DNA of 64,000 nucleotides, taken from assembly GCF_016901225.1 (NCBI RefSeq), contig NZ_JAFEUL010000005.1, forward strand, positions 62,001 through 126,000, given 5' to 3'. Positions 37,386 to 46,492 of this stretch are shown here, piece by piece (within the stretch, counting starts at the first letter, position 1; each line of letters opens with the position of its first letter). Origin of the DNA: Actibacterium sp. 188UL27-1. GTDB taxonomy: Bacteria > Pseudomonadota > Alphaproteobacteria > Rhodobacterales > Rhodobacteraceae. The notes beneath the pieces are model-generated. The model had not been told where the DNA came from and made no database searches. It saw only the letters and a program-made list of their open reading frames with translations. Made by a program: the position numbers and the translations under genes.

Positions 37386-39407
37386 TTGGACATCGCCGCC
37401 CTGAAATCCGCGCATCCCGATCATTGGTCCAAGGCCGCCGCCATTCGCACCCTGACATTGGATGCCGTCGCCGCCGCCAATTCGGGCCATTCCGGAATGC
37501 CCATGGGCATGGCCGATGTCGCGACCGTCCTGTTTGAAAAACACCTGAAATTCGACGCCAGCGCGCCGAATTGGCCTGACCGGGACCGGTTCATCCTGTC
37601 GGCGGGCCATGGATCGATGCTGATCTACAGCCTGCTGCACCTGACCGGCTATGCCGACATGACCTTGCAGCAGATCAAGGATTTTCGCCAATTGGGCGCG
37701 ATCACGGCGGGCCATCCGGAATTCGGCCATGTCACCGGGGTCGAGACGACGACAGGCCCCCTCGGGCAAGGTATCGCCAATGCCGTGGGATTTGCCATCG
37801 CCGAAGAGAGCCTGCGCGCCCATTGGGGCAAAAAAATCATCGATCACTACACATATTGTATCGCCGGTGACGGCTGCCTGATGGAAGGCGTGAGCCAGGA
37901 AGCCATCGCCTTGGCCGGGCGGCAGAAACTGTCGCACCTGATCGTGATGTGGGATGACAATGGCATCACCATCGACGGCAAGGTGTCGATTGCGGATGTC
38001 ACCGATCAGGCTGCACGGTTCGCCGCCAGTGGCTGGCATGTGGTGAGTTGCGACGGCCATGACCCCGATGACATCGACCGCGCGCTGACGCAGGCCAAGG
38101 CATCGGACAAGCCCTCCATGATTGCCTGCAAAACCCATATCGCCCTTGGCTCCAGCGCGCAGGACACAGCCAAGGGGCACGGTGCGTTGACCGATGCCCA
38201 ACTGATCGCCGACACCAAGGCGGGCTATGGTTGGGATCACGCGCCGTTCGATATTCCAAAGGATATCAAGACACAGTGGGAAGAAATCGGCCGCCGCGGT
38301 GCCGGGGACCACGCCGATTGGCAGACTCGGTTCGAGACCTTGAGCGAGCGCAAACGCGAGGAGTTCAACCGCGTGATGGCGGGTGAAAAGCCCGCCCGCC
38401 TCGCCTCGACCATCCGTGCGCTGAAAAAGCAGTTGACCGAGACCGCCCCCAAGGTTGCCACCCGCAAGGCCAGCGAAATGGCGCTGGAAGTGGTCAACCC
38501 GATGATGCCTGAAACCATGGGTGGCTCGGCGGATCTGACCGGTTCGAACAACACCCGCACCACCGATCTGGGCGTGTTTGACGAAGCCAATCGCAAGGGG
38601 CGCTATATCCATTACGGGATCCGCGAACATGGGATGGCCGCGGCGATGAACGGCATGTCGCTGCATGGTGGTGTGCGCCCCTATGGCGGCACGTTCATGT
38701 GTTTCACGGATTATGCGCGCCCGGCCATGCGTCTGTCGGCGTTGATGAAGCGCCCGGTTGTGTACGTCATGACCCATGACAGTATCGGGCTGGGTGAAGA
38801 CGGCCCCACGCACCAGCCGGTCGAACATCTGGCCATGCTGCGGGCCACGCCCAACATGCATGTGATCCGCCCCGCCGATGCCGTCGAAACGGCCGAGGCG
38901 TGGGAAATTGCCCTGAGCCAGTCAGAAACACCGTCGGTCCTGGCCCTGTCGCGCCAGGGGCTGCCAACGCTGCGGACGGAGCATAAGTCCAAGAACCTCA
39001 GCGCCCAGGGCGGCTATGTGCTGGCCGATGCAGAGGGCAAGCGGCAGGCGATCCTGATGGCCACCGGATCGGAGGTCGCCATCGCCATGGAGGCGCGCGA
39101 CCTGTTGCAAACCATCGGGATCGGGACCCGCGTGGTATCTATGCCCTGTTGGGAGATTTTTGAGGAGATGGACGACACCTATCGCCGCCGCGTCCTCCCC
39201 GGTGGCCCCGTGCGTGTCGCGATCGAGGCTGGGATCCGATTTGGCTGGGATCGCTGGCTGTTTGGTGAGCGCGGCAAGCGCGAGAAGTCGGGCTTTATCG
39301 GCATGCATGATTTCGGCGCCTCAGCCCCGGCGGGGGAGCTTTACAGCCATTTCGGGATCACAGCCCAGGCAACCGCCGCCAAGGTCAAACAGCTGCTCGG
39401 CCTTTGA
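37386..39407 (+). CDS. tkt: Transketolase
   Basis: TPP-dependent transketolase of the pentose phosphate (and Calvin) pathway. The TTG at 37386, with AAAGGA about ten bases upstream, gives the family start [14 protein letters not shown] and a 673-residue protein; longer in-frame starts are artefacts. The TPP motif is [18 protein letters not shown] ... [23 protein letters not shown] and [16 protein letters not shown] are also conserved. A strong terminator follows. Confidence 0.96.
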   Translation: MDIAALKSAHPDHWSKAAAIRTLTLDAVAAANSGHSGMPMGMADVATVLFEKHLKFDASAPNWPDRDRFILSAGHGSMLIYSLLHLTGYADMTLQQIKDFRQLGAITAGHPEFGHVTGVETTTGPLGQGIANAVGFAIAEESLRAHWGKKIIDHYTYCIAGDGCLMEGVSQEAIALAGRQKLSHLIVMWDDNGITIDGKVSIADVTDQAARFAASGWHVVSCDGHDPDDIDRALTQAKASDKPSMIACKTHIALGSSAQDTAKGHGALTDAQLIADTKAGYGWDHAPFDIPKDIKTQWEEIGRRGAGDHADWQTRFETLSERKREEFNRVMAGEKPARLASTIRALKKQLTETAPKVATRKASEMALEVVNPMMPETMGGSADLTGSNNTRTTDLGVFDEANRKGRYIHYGIREHGMAAAMNGMSLHGGVRPYGGTFMCFTDYARPAMRLSALMKRPVVYVMTHDSIGLGEDGPTHQPVEHLAMLRATPNMHVIRPADAVETAEAWEIALSQSETPSVLALSRQGLPTLRTEHKSKNLSAQGGYVLADAEGKRQAILMATGSEVAIAMEARDLLQTIGIGTRVVSMPCWEIFEEMDDTYRRRVLPGGPVRVAIEAGIRFGWDRWLFGERGKREKSGFIGMHDFGASAPAGELYSHFGITAQATAAKVKQLLGL

Positions 39408-39430
39408 CCCGGTCATAGACCCTGGTGAGA

Positions 39431-39457
39431 CCAGCGGTTCAGCGCCGCTGGGTTTTT
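39431..39457 (+). terminator. tkt terminator
   Basis: Perfect stem CCAGCGG/CCGCTGG with a seven-base loop, then G and five T. It lies 23 bases after the tkt stop. Confidence 0.85.
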
Positions 39458-39473
39458 GCGTGTTCCGGCAGAC

Positions 39474-39857
39474 CTAAAGCAGCTGCCGCGCCTCGGGTAT
39501 GGCGAGCACGATGGCAAAGGATAAAAGCACAATCGCGATCCCCGCCGCCTTGACCCAGGCCGAGGGTTCAAAATCCTCCGACCATTGGCCAAAGGCGCAG
39601 GCCAGGCCCAGAAACACCGCGACGAAGGCCAGGCAATACAGACCGCCAAAGACGAAAAATTGCGGGTCGGTCAGCCTGAGGATGGCGTAGTTGTTGAGCG
39701 CGATCATCGCCATCCATCCCCCAAAGGCCAGGCCCGTCATCAGGCTGGGCAACGCAACGTAGAGGTTCCTGGACCACATTCGTAAGCTGATCGCAAAGCT
39801 CAAAAGTGGTATGACAAATGTTCCGATGACACCGGTCATCGCCAGAATGGCAAACAT
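39474..39857 (-). CDS. Four-span membrane protein, unknown function
   Basis: The 127-residue protein has about four membrane spans (AILAMTGVIGTFVIPLLSFA; LPSLMTGLAFGGWMAMIAL; FVFGGLYCLAFVAVFLGLA; AAGIAIVLLSFAIVLAI). No catalytic motif is evident. It is convergent with tkt and divergent from gap. I do not recognise the family. Confidence 0.65.
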   Translation of the reverse strand: MFAILAMTGVIGTFVIPLLSFAISLRMWSRNLYVALPSLMTGLAFGGWMAMIALNNYAILRLTDPQFFVFGGLYCLAFVAVFLGLACAFGQWSEDFEPSAWVKAAGIAIVLLSFAIVLAIPEARQLL

Positions 39858-40017
39858 TACAAAGAATCCGTGTTAACTATTCAGGATGAATAGGGGCGGA
39901 TATTCGCCGAGGCAAGGCCATCGCCATGCCCGGGGGCCCCGGCACTGCCGCCAAATGCAGCAGATCGGTTGCCCAGATTCCATGCATCACGCTTGCGGCA
40001 CTGGCGCATCGGATCAA

Positions 40018-40031
40018 TGTCACCGCTAACA
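40018..40031. promoter_or_regulatory. CceR/PckR-like operator candidate 1
   Basis: TGTCACCGCTAACA matches the palindrome TGTTAGCGCTAACA at 12 of 14 positions, with central CG. It lies 134 bases before gap1. LacI-family regulators of this type (CceR in Rhodobacter, PckR in Sinorhizobium) control central carbon genes including gap. Confidence 0.5.
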
Positions 40032-40069
40032 GTGCGGCAAACCGCCCAACTGTTTCCAATTCAGATACA

Positions 40070-40083
40070 TGTTTCCGCTAACA
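40070..40083. promoter_or_regulatory. CceR/PckR-like operator candidate 2
   Basis: TGTTTCCGCTAACA, again 12 of 14 to TGTTAGCGCTAACA, is centred 52 bases (five helical turns) downstream of candidate 1 and 82 bases before the gap1 start. A pair of operators with near-integral turn spacing would suit a looping LacI-type repressor. Confidence 0.5.
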
Positions 40084-40164
40084 CACTAAAATCCCTGAAT
40101 TTTTTACTGTGCAGCCGCAGCATACCGCCATATACAGCACCCAGATTTCAGGTAGGAGCATGTT

Positions 40165-41169
40165 ATGACAGTCACCCTTGGGATTAACGGATTTGGCCGG
40201 ATCGGTCGCTGTACTTTGGCCCATATCGCCGAAGCCGCGCGCAACGATGTCCAAGTGGTAAAAATCAATGCGACCGGCCCGATTGAGACAAATGCCCATC
40301 TGTTGAAGTATGACAGCATCCATGGCCGCTTTCCGAGCACCGTCCGGGTCGACGGCGACACCCTGGATCTGGGCCGCGGCCCGATGAAGGTATTTTCCAC
40401 CTACGACCCGACCGAGCTCGACTGGTCCGGCTGCGACGTGGTGCTGGAATGTACCGGCAAGTTCAACGAACGCGACAAGGCTGCCGTGCATCTGGATCAT
40501 GGCGCGGCGAGCGTGCTGGTCTCCGCCCCTGCCAAGAACGCCGACGCCACCATCGTCTACGGCGTCAACCACCGCAGCCTGACGACGGACCATCGGGTCG
40601 TGTCGAACGGGTCCTGCACCACCAACTGCCTGGCCCCCCTTGCCAAGGTCCTGAATGACACGATCGGGATCGAACGCGGGATCATGACGACGATCCATTC
40701 CTATACCGGCGATCAGCCCACGCTGGACCGCCGTCACAAGGATCTGTATCGCGCCCGTGCTGCTGCCATGGCGATGATCCCCACCTCCACCGGCGCGGCC
40801 AAAGCCATCGGAGAGGTCCTGCCCGAGCTCCAGGGCCGCCTTGACGGGACCGCTTTGCGGGTGCCCACGCCCAATGTCTCCGCCGTGGATCTGACATTCG
40901 AGGCCGGGCAAGACGTGACCGTCGATGAAGTCAACGCCATCGTCGCCGATGCCGCCAACGGCCATATGGGTGCGGTCCTGGCCTATGATCCGGAGGCCAA
41001 GGTCTCCATCGATTTCAACCACACGCCGCATTCATCGATCTTTGCGCCGGATCAGACCAAGGTCATTGGTGGGCGCACCGTCCGCGTTTTGGCGTGGTAT
41101 GACAATGAATGGGGCTTTTCCTGTCGCATGGCCGACACCGCTGCCGCCATGGGCCGCCTGCTGCACTGA
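40165..41169 (+). CDS. gap: Glyceraldehyde-3-phosphate dehydrogenase (paralogue 1, altered cofactor site)
   Basis: Type I GAPDH (334 aa) with the Rossmann motif INGFGRIGR, catalytic SNGSCTTNCL and C-terminal [12 protein letters not shown]. The residue that normally selects NAD, the Asp after the second beta-strand, is Ala36 here (KINATGP), followed by Thr. The neighbouring paralogue keeps Asp-Leu (AINDLGP). Loss of the acidic residue suggests use of NADP or both cofactors and hence a gluconeogenic role. TAGGAG precedes the ATG, and two LacI-type operator candidates lie upstream. Confidence 0.95.
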   Translation: MTVTLGINGFGRIGRCTLAHIAEAARNDVQVVKINATGPIETNAHLLKYDSIHGRFPSTVRVDGDTLDLGRGPMKVFSTYDPTELDWSGCDVVLECTGKFNERDKAAVHLDHGAASVLVSAPAKNADATIVYGVNHRSLTTDHRVVSNGSCTTNCLAPLAKVLNDTIGIERGIMTTIHSYTGDQPTLDRRHKDLYRARAAAMAMIPTSTGAAKAIGEVLPELQGRLDGTALRVPTPNVSAVDLTFEAGQDVTVDEVNAIVADAANGHMGAVLAYDPEAKVSIDFNHTPHSSIFAPDQTKVIGGRTVRVLAWYDNEWGFSCRMADTAAAMGRLLH

Positions 41170-41558
41170 TCCCGCACCGCCGCTGATGGAACCTTGATCC
41201 CCAGAAACAGGTTCACGCGGCCATCACCCACCAGATCACCTTTAACAGGATCCGGTTAAATCCGTCCGCCTATGACGTGACGGATTGGACCGCTGATGTC
41301 AGCTTGTCCACCTGGACCGCGTTGTTTCGAATGCATGGGCAGGTCGTCCAGGCGCGCTATGCCCTTGCAACTTGGGGTGGGCTCCTTTGGTGGCCGGATC
41401 GAGTTTGGCCGCAAACGCGATATCGACCCGAACGGCGGCTGACGCACCTGGTTACCACCCGGTCACTGCATGAACATGCTTGACCTTTCGGTCCCCATGG
41501 GCACGTTAGCGATAACAACCGGTCCAGGCCGGGGAACAGTCATGCAAAGGGGCCAGCA
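41170..41558. promoter_or_regulatory. Spacer between the two gap genes
   Basis: This 389-base spacer has no supportable gene. It contains the operator candidate at 41504-41517 and, at its end, the ribosome site AAAGGGG of the second gap gene. The long spacer and separate operator imply independent regulation of the two GAPDH genes. Confidence 0.5.
41504..41517. promoter_or_regulatory. CceR/PckR-like operator candidate 3
   Basis: CGTTAGCGATAACA matches TGTTAGCGCTAACA at 12 of 14 positions, with central CG. It lies 42 bases before the ATG of the second GAPDH gene, close enough to overlap its promoter or early leader. Confidence 0.5.
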
Positions 41559-42560
41559 ATGACAGTCAAAGTGGCAATCAACGGGTTTGGACGGATCGGG
41601 CGCAACATCCTGCGAGCCATCATTGAATCCGGGCGCACGGATATCGAGGTTATCGCGATCAATGACCTTGGCCCGGTCGAGACCAATGCCCACCTTCTGC
41701 GCTTTGATTCGGTCCATGGCCGCTTCCCCCATACCGTCACAACGGGCGAAAGCAGCATCGATGTGGGCCGGGGGCCTATCGCCGTCACCGCCATTCGCAA
41801 CCCCGCCGAACTGCCCTGGAGCGACGTGGATATTGTGATGGAATGCACCGGTATTTTCACCAGCAAGGCGGCATGTCAGGCACATCTGGATAACGGCGCC
41901 AGCCGCGTCCTGATCTCTGCCCCGGGCAAGGATGCCGACAAGACCATCGTTTACGGCGTGAACCATGGCAGCCTGACCAAGGATGACCTGATCGTCTCGA
42001 ACGCGTCCTGCACCACCAATTGCCTGAGCCCCGTTGCCAAGGTCCTGCATGACACAGTGGGGATCACCAAGGGCTTCATGACCACGATCCACAGCTATAC
42101 CGGCGACCAGCCTACGCTGGACACGATGCACAAGGATCTCTACCGCGCGCGCGCCGCCGCCATGAGCATGATCCCCACATCGACCGGCGCGGCCAAGGCG
42201 GTGGGCCTTGTCCTGCCGGAACTGAACGGGAAGCTGGACGGGGTCGCGATCCGGGTGCCCACCCCCAATGTATCTGTCGTGGACCTGACGTTTGAGGCGA
42301 CCCGGGCCACCACCGCCGATGACGTCAATGATGCGATCCGACAGGCCGCCCAGGGGCCGCTCAAGGGGATCCTTGGCGTGACCGACGACCCGCTTGTCAG
42401 CCAGGATTTCAACCACGACCCGCATTCATCAATCTTTGCCACGGATCAGACCAAGGTGCTGGACGGCACCATGGTGCGTGTCCTCAGCTGGTACGATAAT
42501 GAATGGGGCTTCTCGAACCGAATGGCCGATACGGCTGTGGCCATGGGAAAGCTGATCTGA
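41559..42560 (+). CDS. gap: Glyceraldehyde-3-phosphate dehydrogenase (paralogue 2, NAD-type)
   Basis: Type I GAPDH (333 aa), NAD-type: [13 protein letters not shown], Asp36 in [20 protein letters not shown], catalytic [19 protein letters not shown] and [12 protein letters not shown]. It is clearly a paralogue of the preceding gene (both have YTGDQPTLD and YRARAAAM), so this is a tandem duplication that has since diverged. Likely the glycolytic or amphibolic form. AAAGGGG precedes the ATG. Confidence 0.96.
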   Translation: MTVKVAINGFGRIGRNILRAIIESGRTDIEVIAINDLGPVETNAHLLRFDSVHGRFPHTVTTGESSIDVGRGPIAVTAIRNPAELPWSDVDIVMECTGIFTSKAACQAHLDNGASRVLISAPGKDADKTIVYGVNHGSLTKDDLIVSNASCTTNCLSPVAKVLHDTVGITKGFMTTIHSYTGDQPTLDTMHKDLYRARAAAMSMIPTSTGAAKAVGLVLPELNGKLDGVAIRVPTPNVSVVDLTFEATRATTADDVNDAIRQAAQGPLKGILGVTDDPLVSQDFNHDPHSSIFATDQTKVLDGTMVRVLSWYDNEWGFSNRMADTAVAMGKLI

Positions 42561-42612
42561 TTTTGGCGCGGCGTGTTCCAGCCGTCCCCGCCTGGACCTA
42601 GGATCGCCGGGG

Positions 42613-43089
42613 TCACAAGGCCCATGGCGGAACCGAGGGCTGCTCCCCAAAGGCGGCGGCCCGACCGTCCGCCCCCAGAACAGACCACCGCGCCGCGATC
42701 AACTGATACTGGCGCGTCTCCAGCCCCATCTCATCTCGCCGGAACGTGGGGCGCCACGCCCCCTCGACCTCGATCGGGCAGCGCATGTCGCTTACGTTGA
42801 CCGGCGCCTCTGTTGCCCGCACGGCCCGGTGGTAGATGACCTTTAGCCAATGCTCCAACGGTTCCACATCCCGACTGCGACGCCCGGCAAAGACAACCTC
42901 TATCTCCTGATCCGTCTTCACGTAGCCCCGAACGATCAAGTCCCTGCGCCCGTTGCGCCGCATCTGCGGGATCAGGTCGACCCGGATCCGTCCCATCCAT
43001 TTAGGAAAAAGGCCCATATCCTCATGGGCGGGGGTGATCTTGGCGGGGGGCAAACGACGGCTGGGCATGATCGGACCGGAGAGCAACAT
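42613..43089 (-). CDS. Hypothetical protein (158 aa)
   Basis: Soluble, basic protein with a conserved-looking core (DLIPQMRRNGRRDLIVRGYV, RDVEPLEHWLKVIYHRAVRA, WRPTFRRDEMGLETRQYQLI). No signal peptide or membrane span. Two starts are possible (43089 and 43068), neither with a good ribosome site. It is convergent with gap2. I do not recognise the family. Confidence 0.6.
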   Translation of the reverse strand: MLLSGPIMPSRRLPPAKITPAHEDMGLFPKWMGRIRVDLIPQMRRNGRRDLIVRGYVKTDQEIEVVFAGRRSRDVEPLEHWLKVIYHRAVRATEAPVNVSDMRCPIEVEGAWRPTFRRDEMGLETRQYQLIAARWSVLGADGRAAAFGEQPSVPPWAL

Positions 43090-43179
43090 TCAGGTCCGCG
43101 GATCCGGCACCCTTGCGCAACGACCCTAGCCCGCAGCCCTTAACGAACACTTTCGCCGCCTGACAAAACTCACCCGCGC

Positions 43180-43671
43180 CTAGCGATATCGCGCCACCAG
43201 CGCGGCGTTCACCGCAGGGGTCACAAAGTTGGACACATCGCCGTTCAACCGCGCGATCTCCTTGACCAATTTCGACGCAATCGCCTGGTGCGCGGCTTCC
43301 GCCATCAAAAACACCGTCTCGACGCTGTCATCCATCTGCCGATTGATCCCAACCATCTGATATTCATACTCGAAATCAGCCATGGCACGCAGGCCCCGCA
43401 CGATGATTGCGGCCCCCACATCATGGGCGCAATCGATCAGCAGGTTCTCAAAGGGATGGGTCACGATCTCGCACCCGGTATCCTTGGCCAGACTGGCGGT
43501 CTCTGCCTCGACCATGGCCGCGCGCTCTTCGAGGCTGAACAACGGCCCCTTGTCACGGTTGATGGCGACGCCGATCACCAGCTTATCGACCAGCGCCGTG
43601 GCGCGTCGGATGATATCCATATGTCCCAAGGTCACCGGGTCGAACGTCCCCGGATAAAGGCCCACGCGCAT
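43180..43671 (-). CDS. coaD: Phosphopantetheine adenylyltransferase
   Basis: Penultimate step of coenzyme A synthesis. The 163-residue protein starts MRVGLYPGTFDPVTLGHMDI with the T/HxGH nucleotidyltransferase motif. Conserved IVRGLRAMADFEYEYQM and the FLMAEAAHQAIASKLVKEIA segment follow. Longer upstream starts lack these features. Confidence 0.96.
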   Translation of the reverse strand: MRVGLYPGTFDPVTLGHMDIIRRATALVDKLVIGVAINRDKGPLFSLEERAAMVEAETASLAKDTGCEIVTHPFENLLIDCAHDVGAAIIVRGLRAMADFEYEYQMVGINRQMDDSVETVFLMAEAAHQAIASKLVKEIARLNGDVSNFVTPAVNAALVARYR

Positions 43672-43738
43672 ATTCCTGTCCCCCGCACGGTGTTTTGCGC
43701 GATGCAACACAAAACCGGTGGCGGGATCAAGCGCTTGG

Positions 43739-44065
43739 TCAGATCTTGCCGCGCCAGACCAAGCTTTGCCGGTTCAATGCCATCAGATCGGCATGCCCGT
43801 TCAGGATGTCGCGGGCCAGCGCCACCGCCCGGCCCAGGATATCATCGGAGGCATGGCAATAGGCCGGCCGACCACCGATATGATCATACCAGATCCCGCC
43901 ACAGGCCACATCCAGGCAGATCCGCTGAAAGCAATGGTCCTGCGTCACAACCCAACCCGGCCCCGCCGCCGCGGGCAAGGCCCGCCGGGTCAGGTCCAGC
44001 CAATCGGCCTCCAGCGCGATCCGCGCCGGAGCATCGGGAAAAAGCGGCAGCGTCTCCAGTGTCAG
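43739..44065 (-). CDS. Small conserved-type protein with non-ATG start (108 aa)
   Basis: The frame runs from the end of the CBS gene to a TGA at 43739. Protein-like segments are LETLPLFPDAPARIALEADW, DHCFQRICLDVACGGIWYD and GHADLMALNRQSLVWRGKI. No ATG, GTG or early TTG exists; a CTG at 44065 overlapping the CBS stop (CTGA) is the likeliest start, implying coupled translation. A TTG start inside the frame would give only 79 residues. I recall similar roseobacter proteins labelled GCN5-like, but see no acetyltransferase motif. Confidence 0.6.
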   Translation of the reverse strand: MTLETLPLFPDAPARIALEADWLDLTRRALPAAAGPGWVVTQDHCFQRICLDVACGGIWYDHIGGRPAYCHASDDILGRAVALARDILNGHADLMALNRQSLVWRGKI

Positions 44066-44496
44066 TAGCCCATGATCATGCCCTCGAGGGCATCCTTCTC
44101 CATGGACACTTCACTGAGCCGCGCCTTGACGACATCACCAAGGGAAATCAGGCCGACCATCTGGTCGCCATCCATCACCGGCATATGGCGAAACCGCCCC
44201 TCTGTCATCTTGCTCAGAACACCGTCCGCCTTGTCATCGCGGTGGCAGGTGATCAGGTTTCGGGTCATCATGTCGGCGACCGGCTCGCCCAGGCACCCTG
44301 CTCCGCGACGCCCGATTTCGCGCACGATATCGCGCTCCGACAAGATGCCTTGCGCATCCATACCCGTCTTTGAAATCACGACCGTCCCGATGCGTTTCTC
44401 GGACAGGGTCTTTGCGGCGTCACCGACACTGGCCTCGGGTGATATCGTCACCACGTCACTCACACCCTTTGCCTTGAGTATCTGTTGCACAAGCAT
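44062..44496 (-). CDS. CBS-domain protein
   Basis: The 144-residue protein is a tandem CBS pair: VVTISPEASVGDAAKTLSEK ... GILSERDIVREI, then LITCHRDDKADGVLSKM ... MVGLISLGDVVKAR. Such stand-alone pairs bind adenine nucleotides and act as energy sensors. GGAGG precedes the ATG at 44496. It is divergent from mmsA and coupled to the gene at 43739. Confidence 0.9.
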   Translation of the reverse strand: MLVQQILKAKGVSDVVTISPEASVGDAAKTLSEKRIGTVVISKTGMDAQGILSERDIVREIGRRGAGCLGEPVADMMTRNLITCHRDDKADGVLSKMTEGRFRHMPVMDGDQMVGLISLGDVVKARLSEVSMEKDALEGMIMGY

Positions 44497-44641
44497 GCCT
44501 GGCCTCCATTGGCTGATGGGATGTTGCAATGCTGCGCCCGGCGTCACAGTTCTGTCAAGCCTGTCATGCCGTTACGGCAGACATCCCCTTTCCCCCGCCC
44601 GTCCCCTTGGATACACCCAATCGAAACGGGAGGGTTCATCC

Positions 44642-46141
44642 ATGCAAGAGCTGACACATTACATCGACGGCGCCCATGTGGCAGGCCAGGCGGATCGCAC
44701 CGCCGATATCTTTAACCCCGCCACCGGGGAGGTTCAGGCCAAAGTGCCGCTTGCCAGCGCCGACGAGGTGGACAAGGCCGTGGCGATCGCCGCCGCCGCC
44801 CAACCGGCCTGGGCCGCCGTCAATCCCCAACGCCGCGCGCGGGTGATGATGAAATTCGTCCAGCTTTTGAACCGCGATATGGACAAGCTGGCCGAGGCGC
44901 TGTCCCGCGAACATGGCAAGACCCTGCCCGATGCGGCGGGTGACGTGCAGCGCGGGCTGGAAGTGGTCGAATACTGCATCGCCGCCCCTCAGATGCTGAA
45001 AGGGGAATTTACCGACAGTGCCGGGCCTGGCATCGACATGTATTCGATGCGCCAGCCTTTGGGTGTGACTGCCGGGATCACGCCGTTCAACTTCCCCGCC
45101 ATGATCCCGATGTGGATGTTCGCCCCCGCCATTGCCTGCGGCAATGCCTTTATCCTGAAACCGTCGGAACGGGATCCCTCCGTCCCGCTGATGCTGGCGG
45201 AGTTGATGGAAGAGGCCGGCCTGCCCAAGGGCATCCTGCAGGTCGTCAATGGTGACAAGGAAGCGGTGGACGCTATCCTCGACAATCCGGTAATCCAGTC
45301 CATCGGCTTCGTGGGCTCGACCCCCATCGCCGAATACATCTACGGGCGCGGCTGTTCCAACGGCAAACGGGTCCAGTGTTTTGGCGGTGCCAAGAACCAC
45401 ATGATCATCATGCCCGATGCCGATATGGACCAGGCCGCTGACGCGCTTGTCGGTGCGGGCTACGGTGCCGCGGGGGAACGCTGCATGGCGATCTCTGTCG
45501 CCGTGCCCGTGGGCGATGACACGGCCGACCGGCTGATCGAAAAGCTGATCCCGCGGGTGGAGGCGCTGAAGGTCGGCCCCTACACGTCCGGCAACGATGT
45601 CGATTATGGCCCCGTCGTGACAGCGGCCGCCAAGGCCAATATCGAGCGTCTGGTCCAGACTGGCATCGACCAAGGCGCCAAGCTGGTCGTCGATGGGCGC
45701 AATTTCAGCCTGCAGGGCTATGAAGACGGCTTCTTCGTGGGCGCGCATCTGTTCGACCACGCCACCAAGGATATGGACATCTACCAGACCGAAATCTTTG
45801 GCCCCGTCCTGACCACCGTCCGCGCGCAAACCTATGAAGAGGCGCTGACCCTTGCCATGGACCACGAATACGGCAACGGCACCGCGATTTTCACCCGCGA
45901 CGGCGACACGGCCCGCGATTTTGCCGCCCGTATCAATGTTGGCATGGTCGGTATCAACGTGCCCATTCCGGTGCCGCTGGCCTACCACACCTTTGGCGGG
46001 TGGAAAAAATCGGTCTTCGGCGACCTCAACCAACACGGGCCCGACGCGTTCAAGTTCTACACCCGGACCAAGACCGTGACCGCCCGTTGGCCCTCCGGGA
46101 TCAAGGAAGGCGGCGAATTCAGCATCCCCGTGATGGAGTAA
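44642..46141 (+). CDS. mmsA: Methylmalonate-semialdehyde dehydrogenase (CoA-acylating)
   Basis: CoA-acylating aldehyde dehydrogenase (499 aa) of valine and inositol breakdown, also able to act on malonate semialdehyde. ALDH motifs are GVTAGITPFNFPAMIPMWMF, the QSIGFVGSTPIAEYIY block and the catalytic Cys in GAAGERCMAISVAVPVG. GGGAGG precedes ATG 44642; the in-frame extension upstream is not coding. Confidence 0.95.
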   Translation: MQELTHYIDGAHVAGQADRTADIFNPATGEVQAKVPLASADEVDKAVAIAAAAQPAWAAVNPQRRARVMMKFVQLLNRDMDKLAEALSREHGKTLPDAAGDVQRGLEVVEYCIAAPQMLKGEFTDSAGPGIDMYSMRQPLGVTAGITPFNFPAMIPMWMFAPAIACGNAFILKPSERDPSVPLMLAELMEEAGLPKGILQVVNGDKEAVDAILDNPVIQSIGFVGSTPIAEYIYGRGCSNGKRVQCFGGAKNHMIIMPDADMDQAADALVGAGYGAAGERCMAISVAVPVGDDTADRLIEKLIPRVEALKVGPYTSGNDVDYGPVVTAAAKANIERLVQTGIDQGAKLVVDGRNFSLQGYEDGFFVGAHLFDHATKDMDIYQTEIFGPVLTTVRAQTYEEALTLAMDHEYGNGTAIFTRDGDTARDFAARINVGMVGINVPIPVPLAYHTFGGWKKSVFGDLNQHGPDAFKFYTRTKTVTARWPSGIKEGGEFSIPVME

Positions 46142-46439
46142 CCTGCGCACCGAAAAGCTGCTCCCTGTGCCGCACGTCCCCCACATCATCCGCGACCGGT
46201 CCAGACGCAACATCATCAAGAAATTCCATCGCTGGTCGGTGGGGCTTCTTGACGGCAAGATGGATCCTTGAAGACCGCCTTGACCCGGTCGATCATGGGG
46301 TCCGATGGCATCACCTGACGCGAGGTGGCTTGGGCCGCCCGTGACGCCATCGCCCGCAACGGTCGCGCGTTACTCGAACATCTTTATACTGTACGCGCCG
46401 ATGGCAAGGAAATCGCGCAGGCGCTGTCCACCTGATACG
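46142..46439 (+). other. Gene-free stretch with possible coding debris
   Basis: No intact gene. Two short plus-strand frames look protein-like but have no start: RDRSRRNIIKKFHRWSVGLL up to about 46271, and VAWAARDAIARNGRALLEHL ending at 46435. They may be remains of decayed genes. A terminator follows immediately. Confidence 0.3.
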
Positions 46440-46471
46440 AAAAAGGCGGCGCATCCGGGATGCGCCGCCTT
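46440..46471 (-). terminator. Terminator of the VPxPA-CTERM gene
   Basis: Minus-strand stem GGCGGCGCATC/GATGCGCCGCC (11 pairs, three-base loop) followed by five T. It is 22 bases after the stop at 46493. On the plus strand the hairpin has no T-run, so it serves the minus-strand gene. Confidence 0.85.
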
Positions 46472-46492
46472 GAAATTCAGATGAAACAGGGA

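Larger units (their letters stand above)
39858..40164. promoter_or_regulatory. Regulatory region upstream of gap1
   Basis: This 307-base gap holds no gene I can support. It contains the two LacI-type operator candidates listed separately (40018 and 40070). The gap1 ribosome site TAGGAG is at its end. No clear -35/-10 pair stands out. Confidence 0.5.

Noticed and set aside
37281-38861. 526-codon minus-strand ORF opposite transketolase
   Set aside because: Antisense shadow of tkt, with no ribosome site or domain.
44636-46258. 540-codon minus-strand ORF opposite mmsA
   Set aside because: Antisense to a verified aldehyde dehydrogenase gene.
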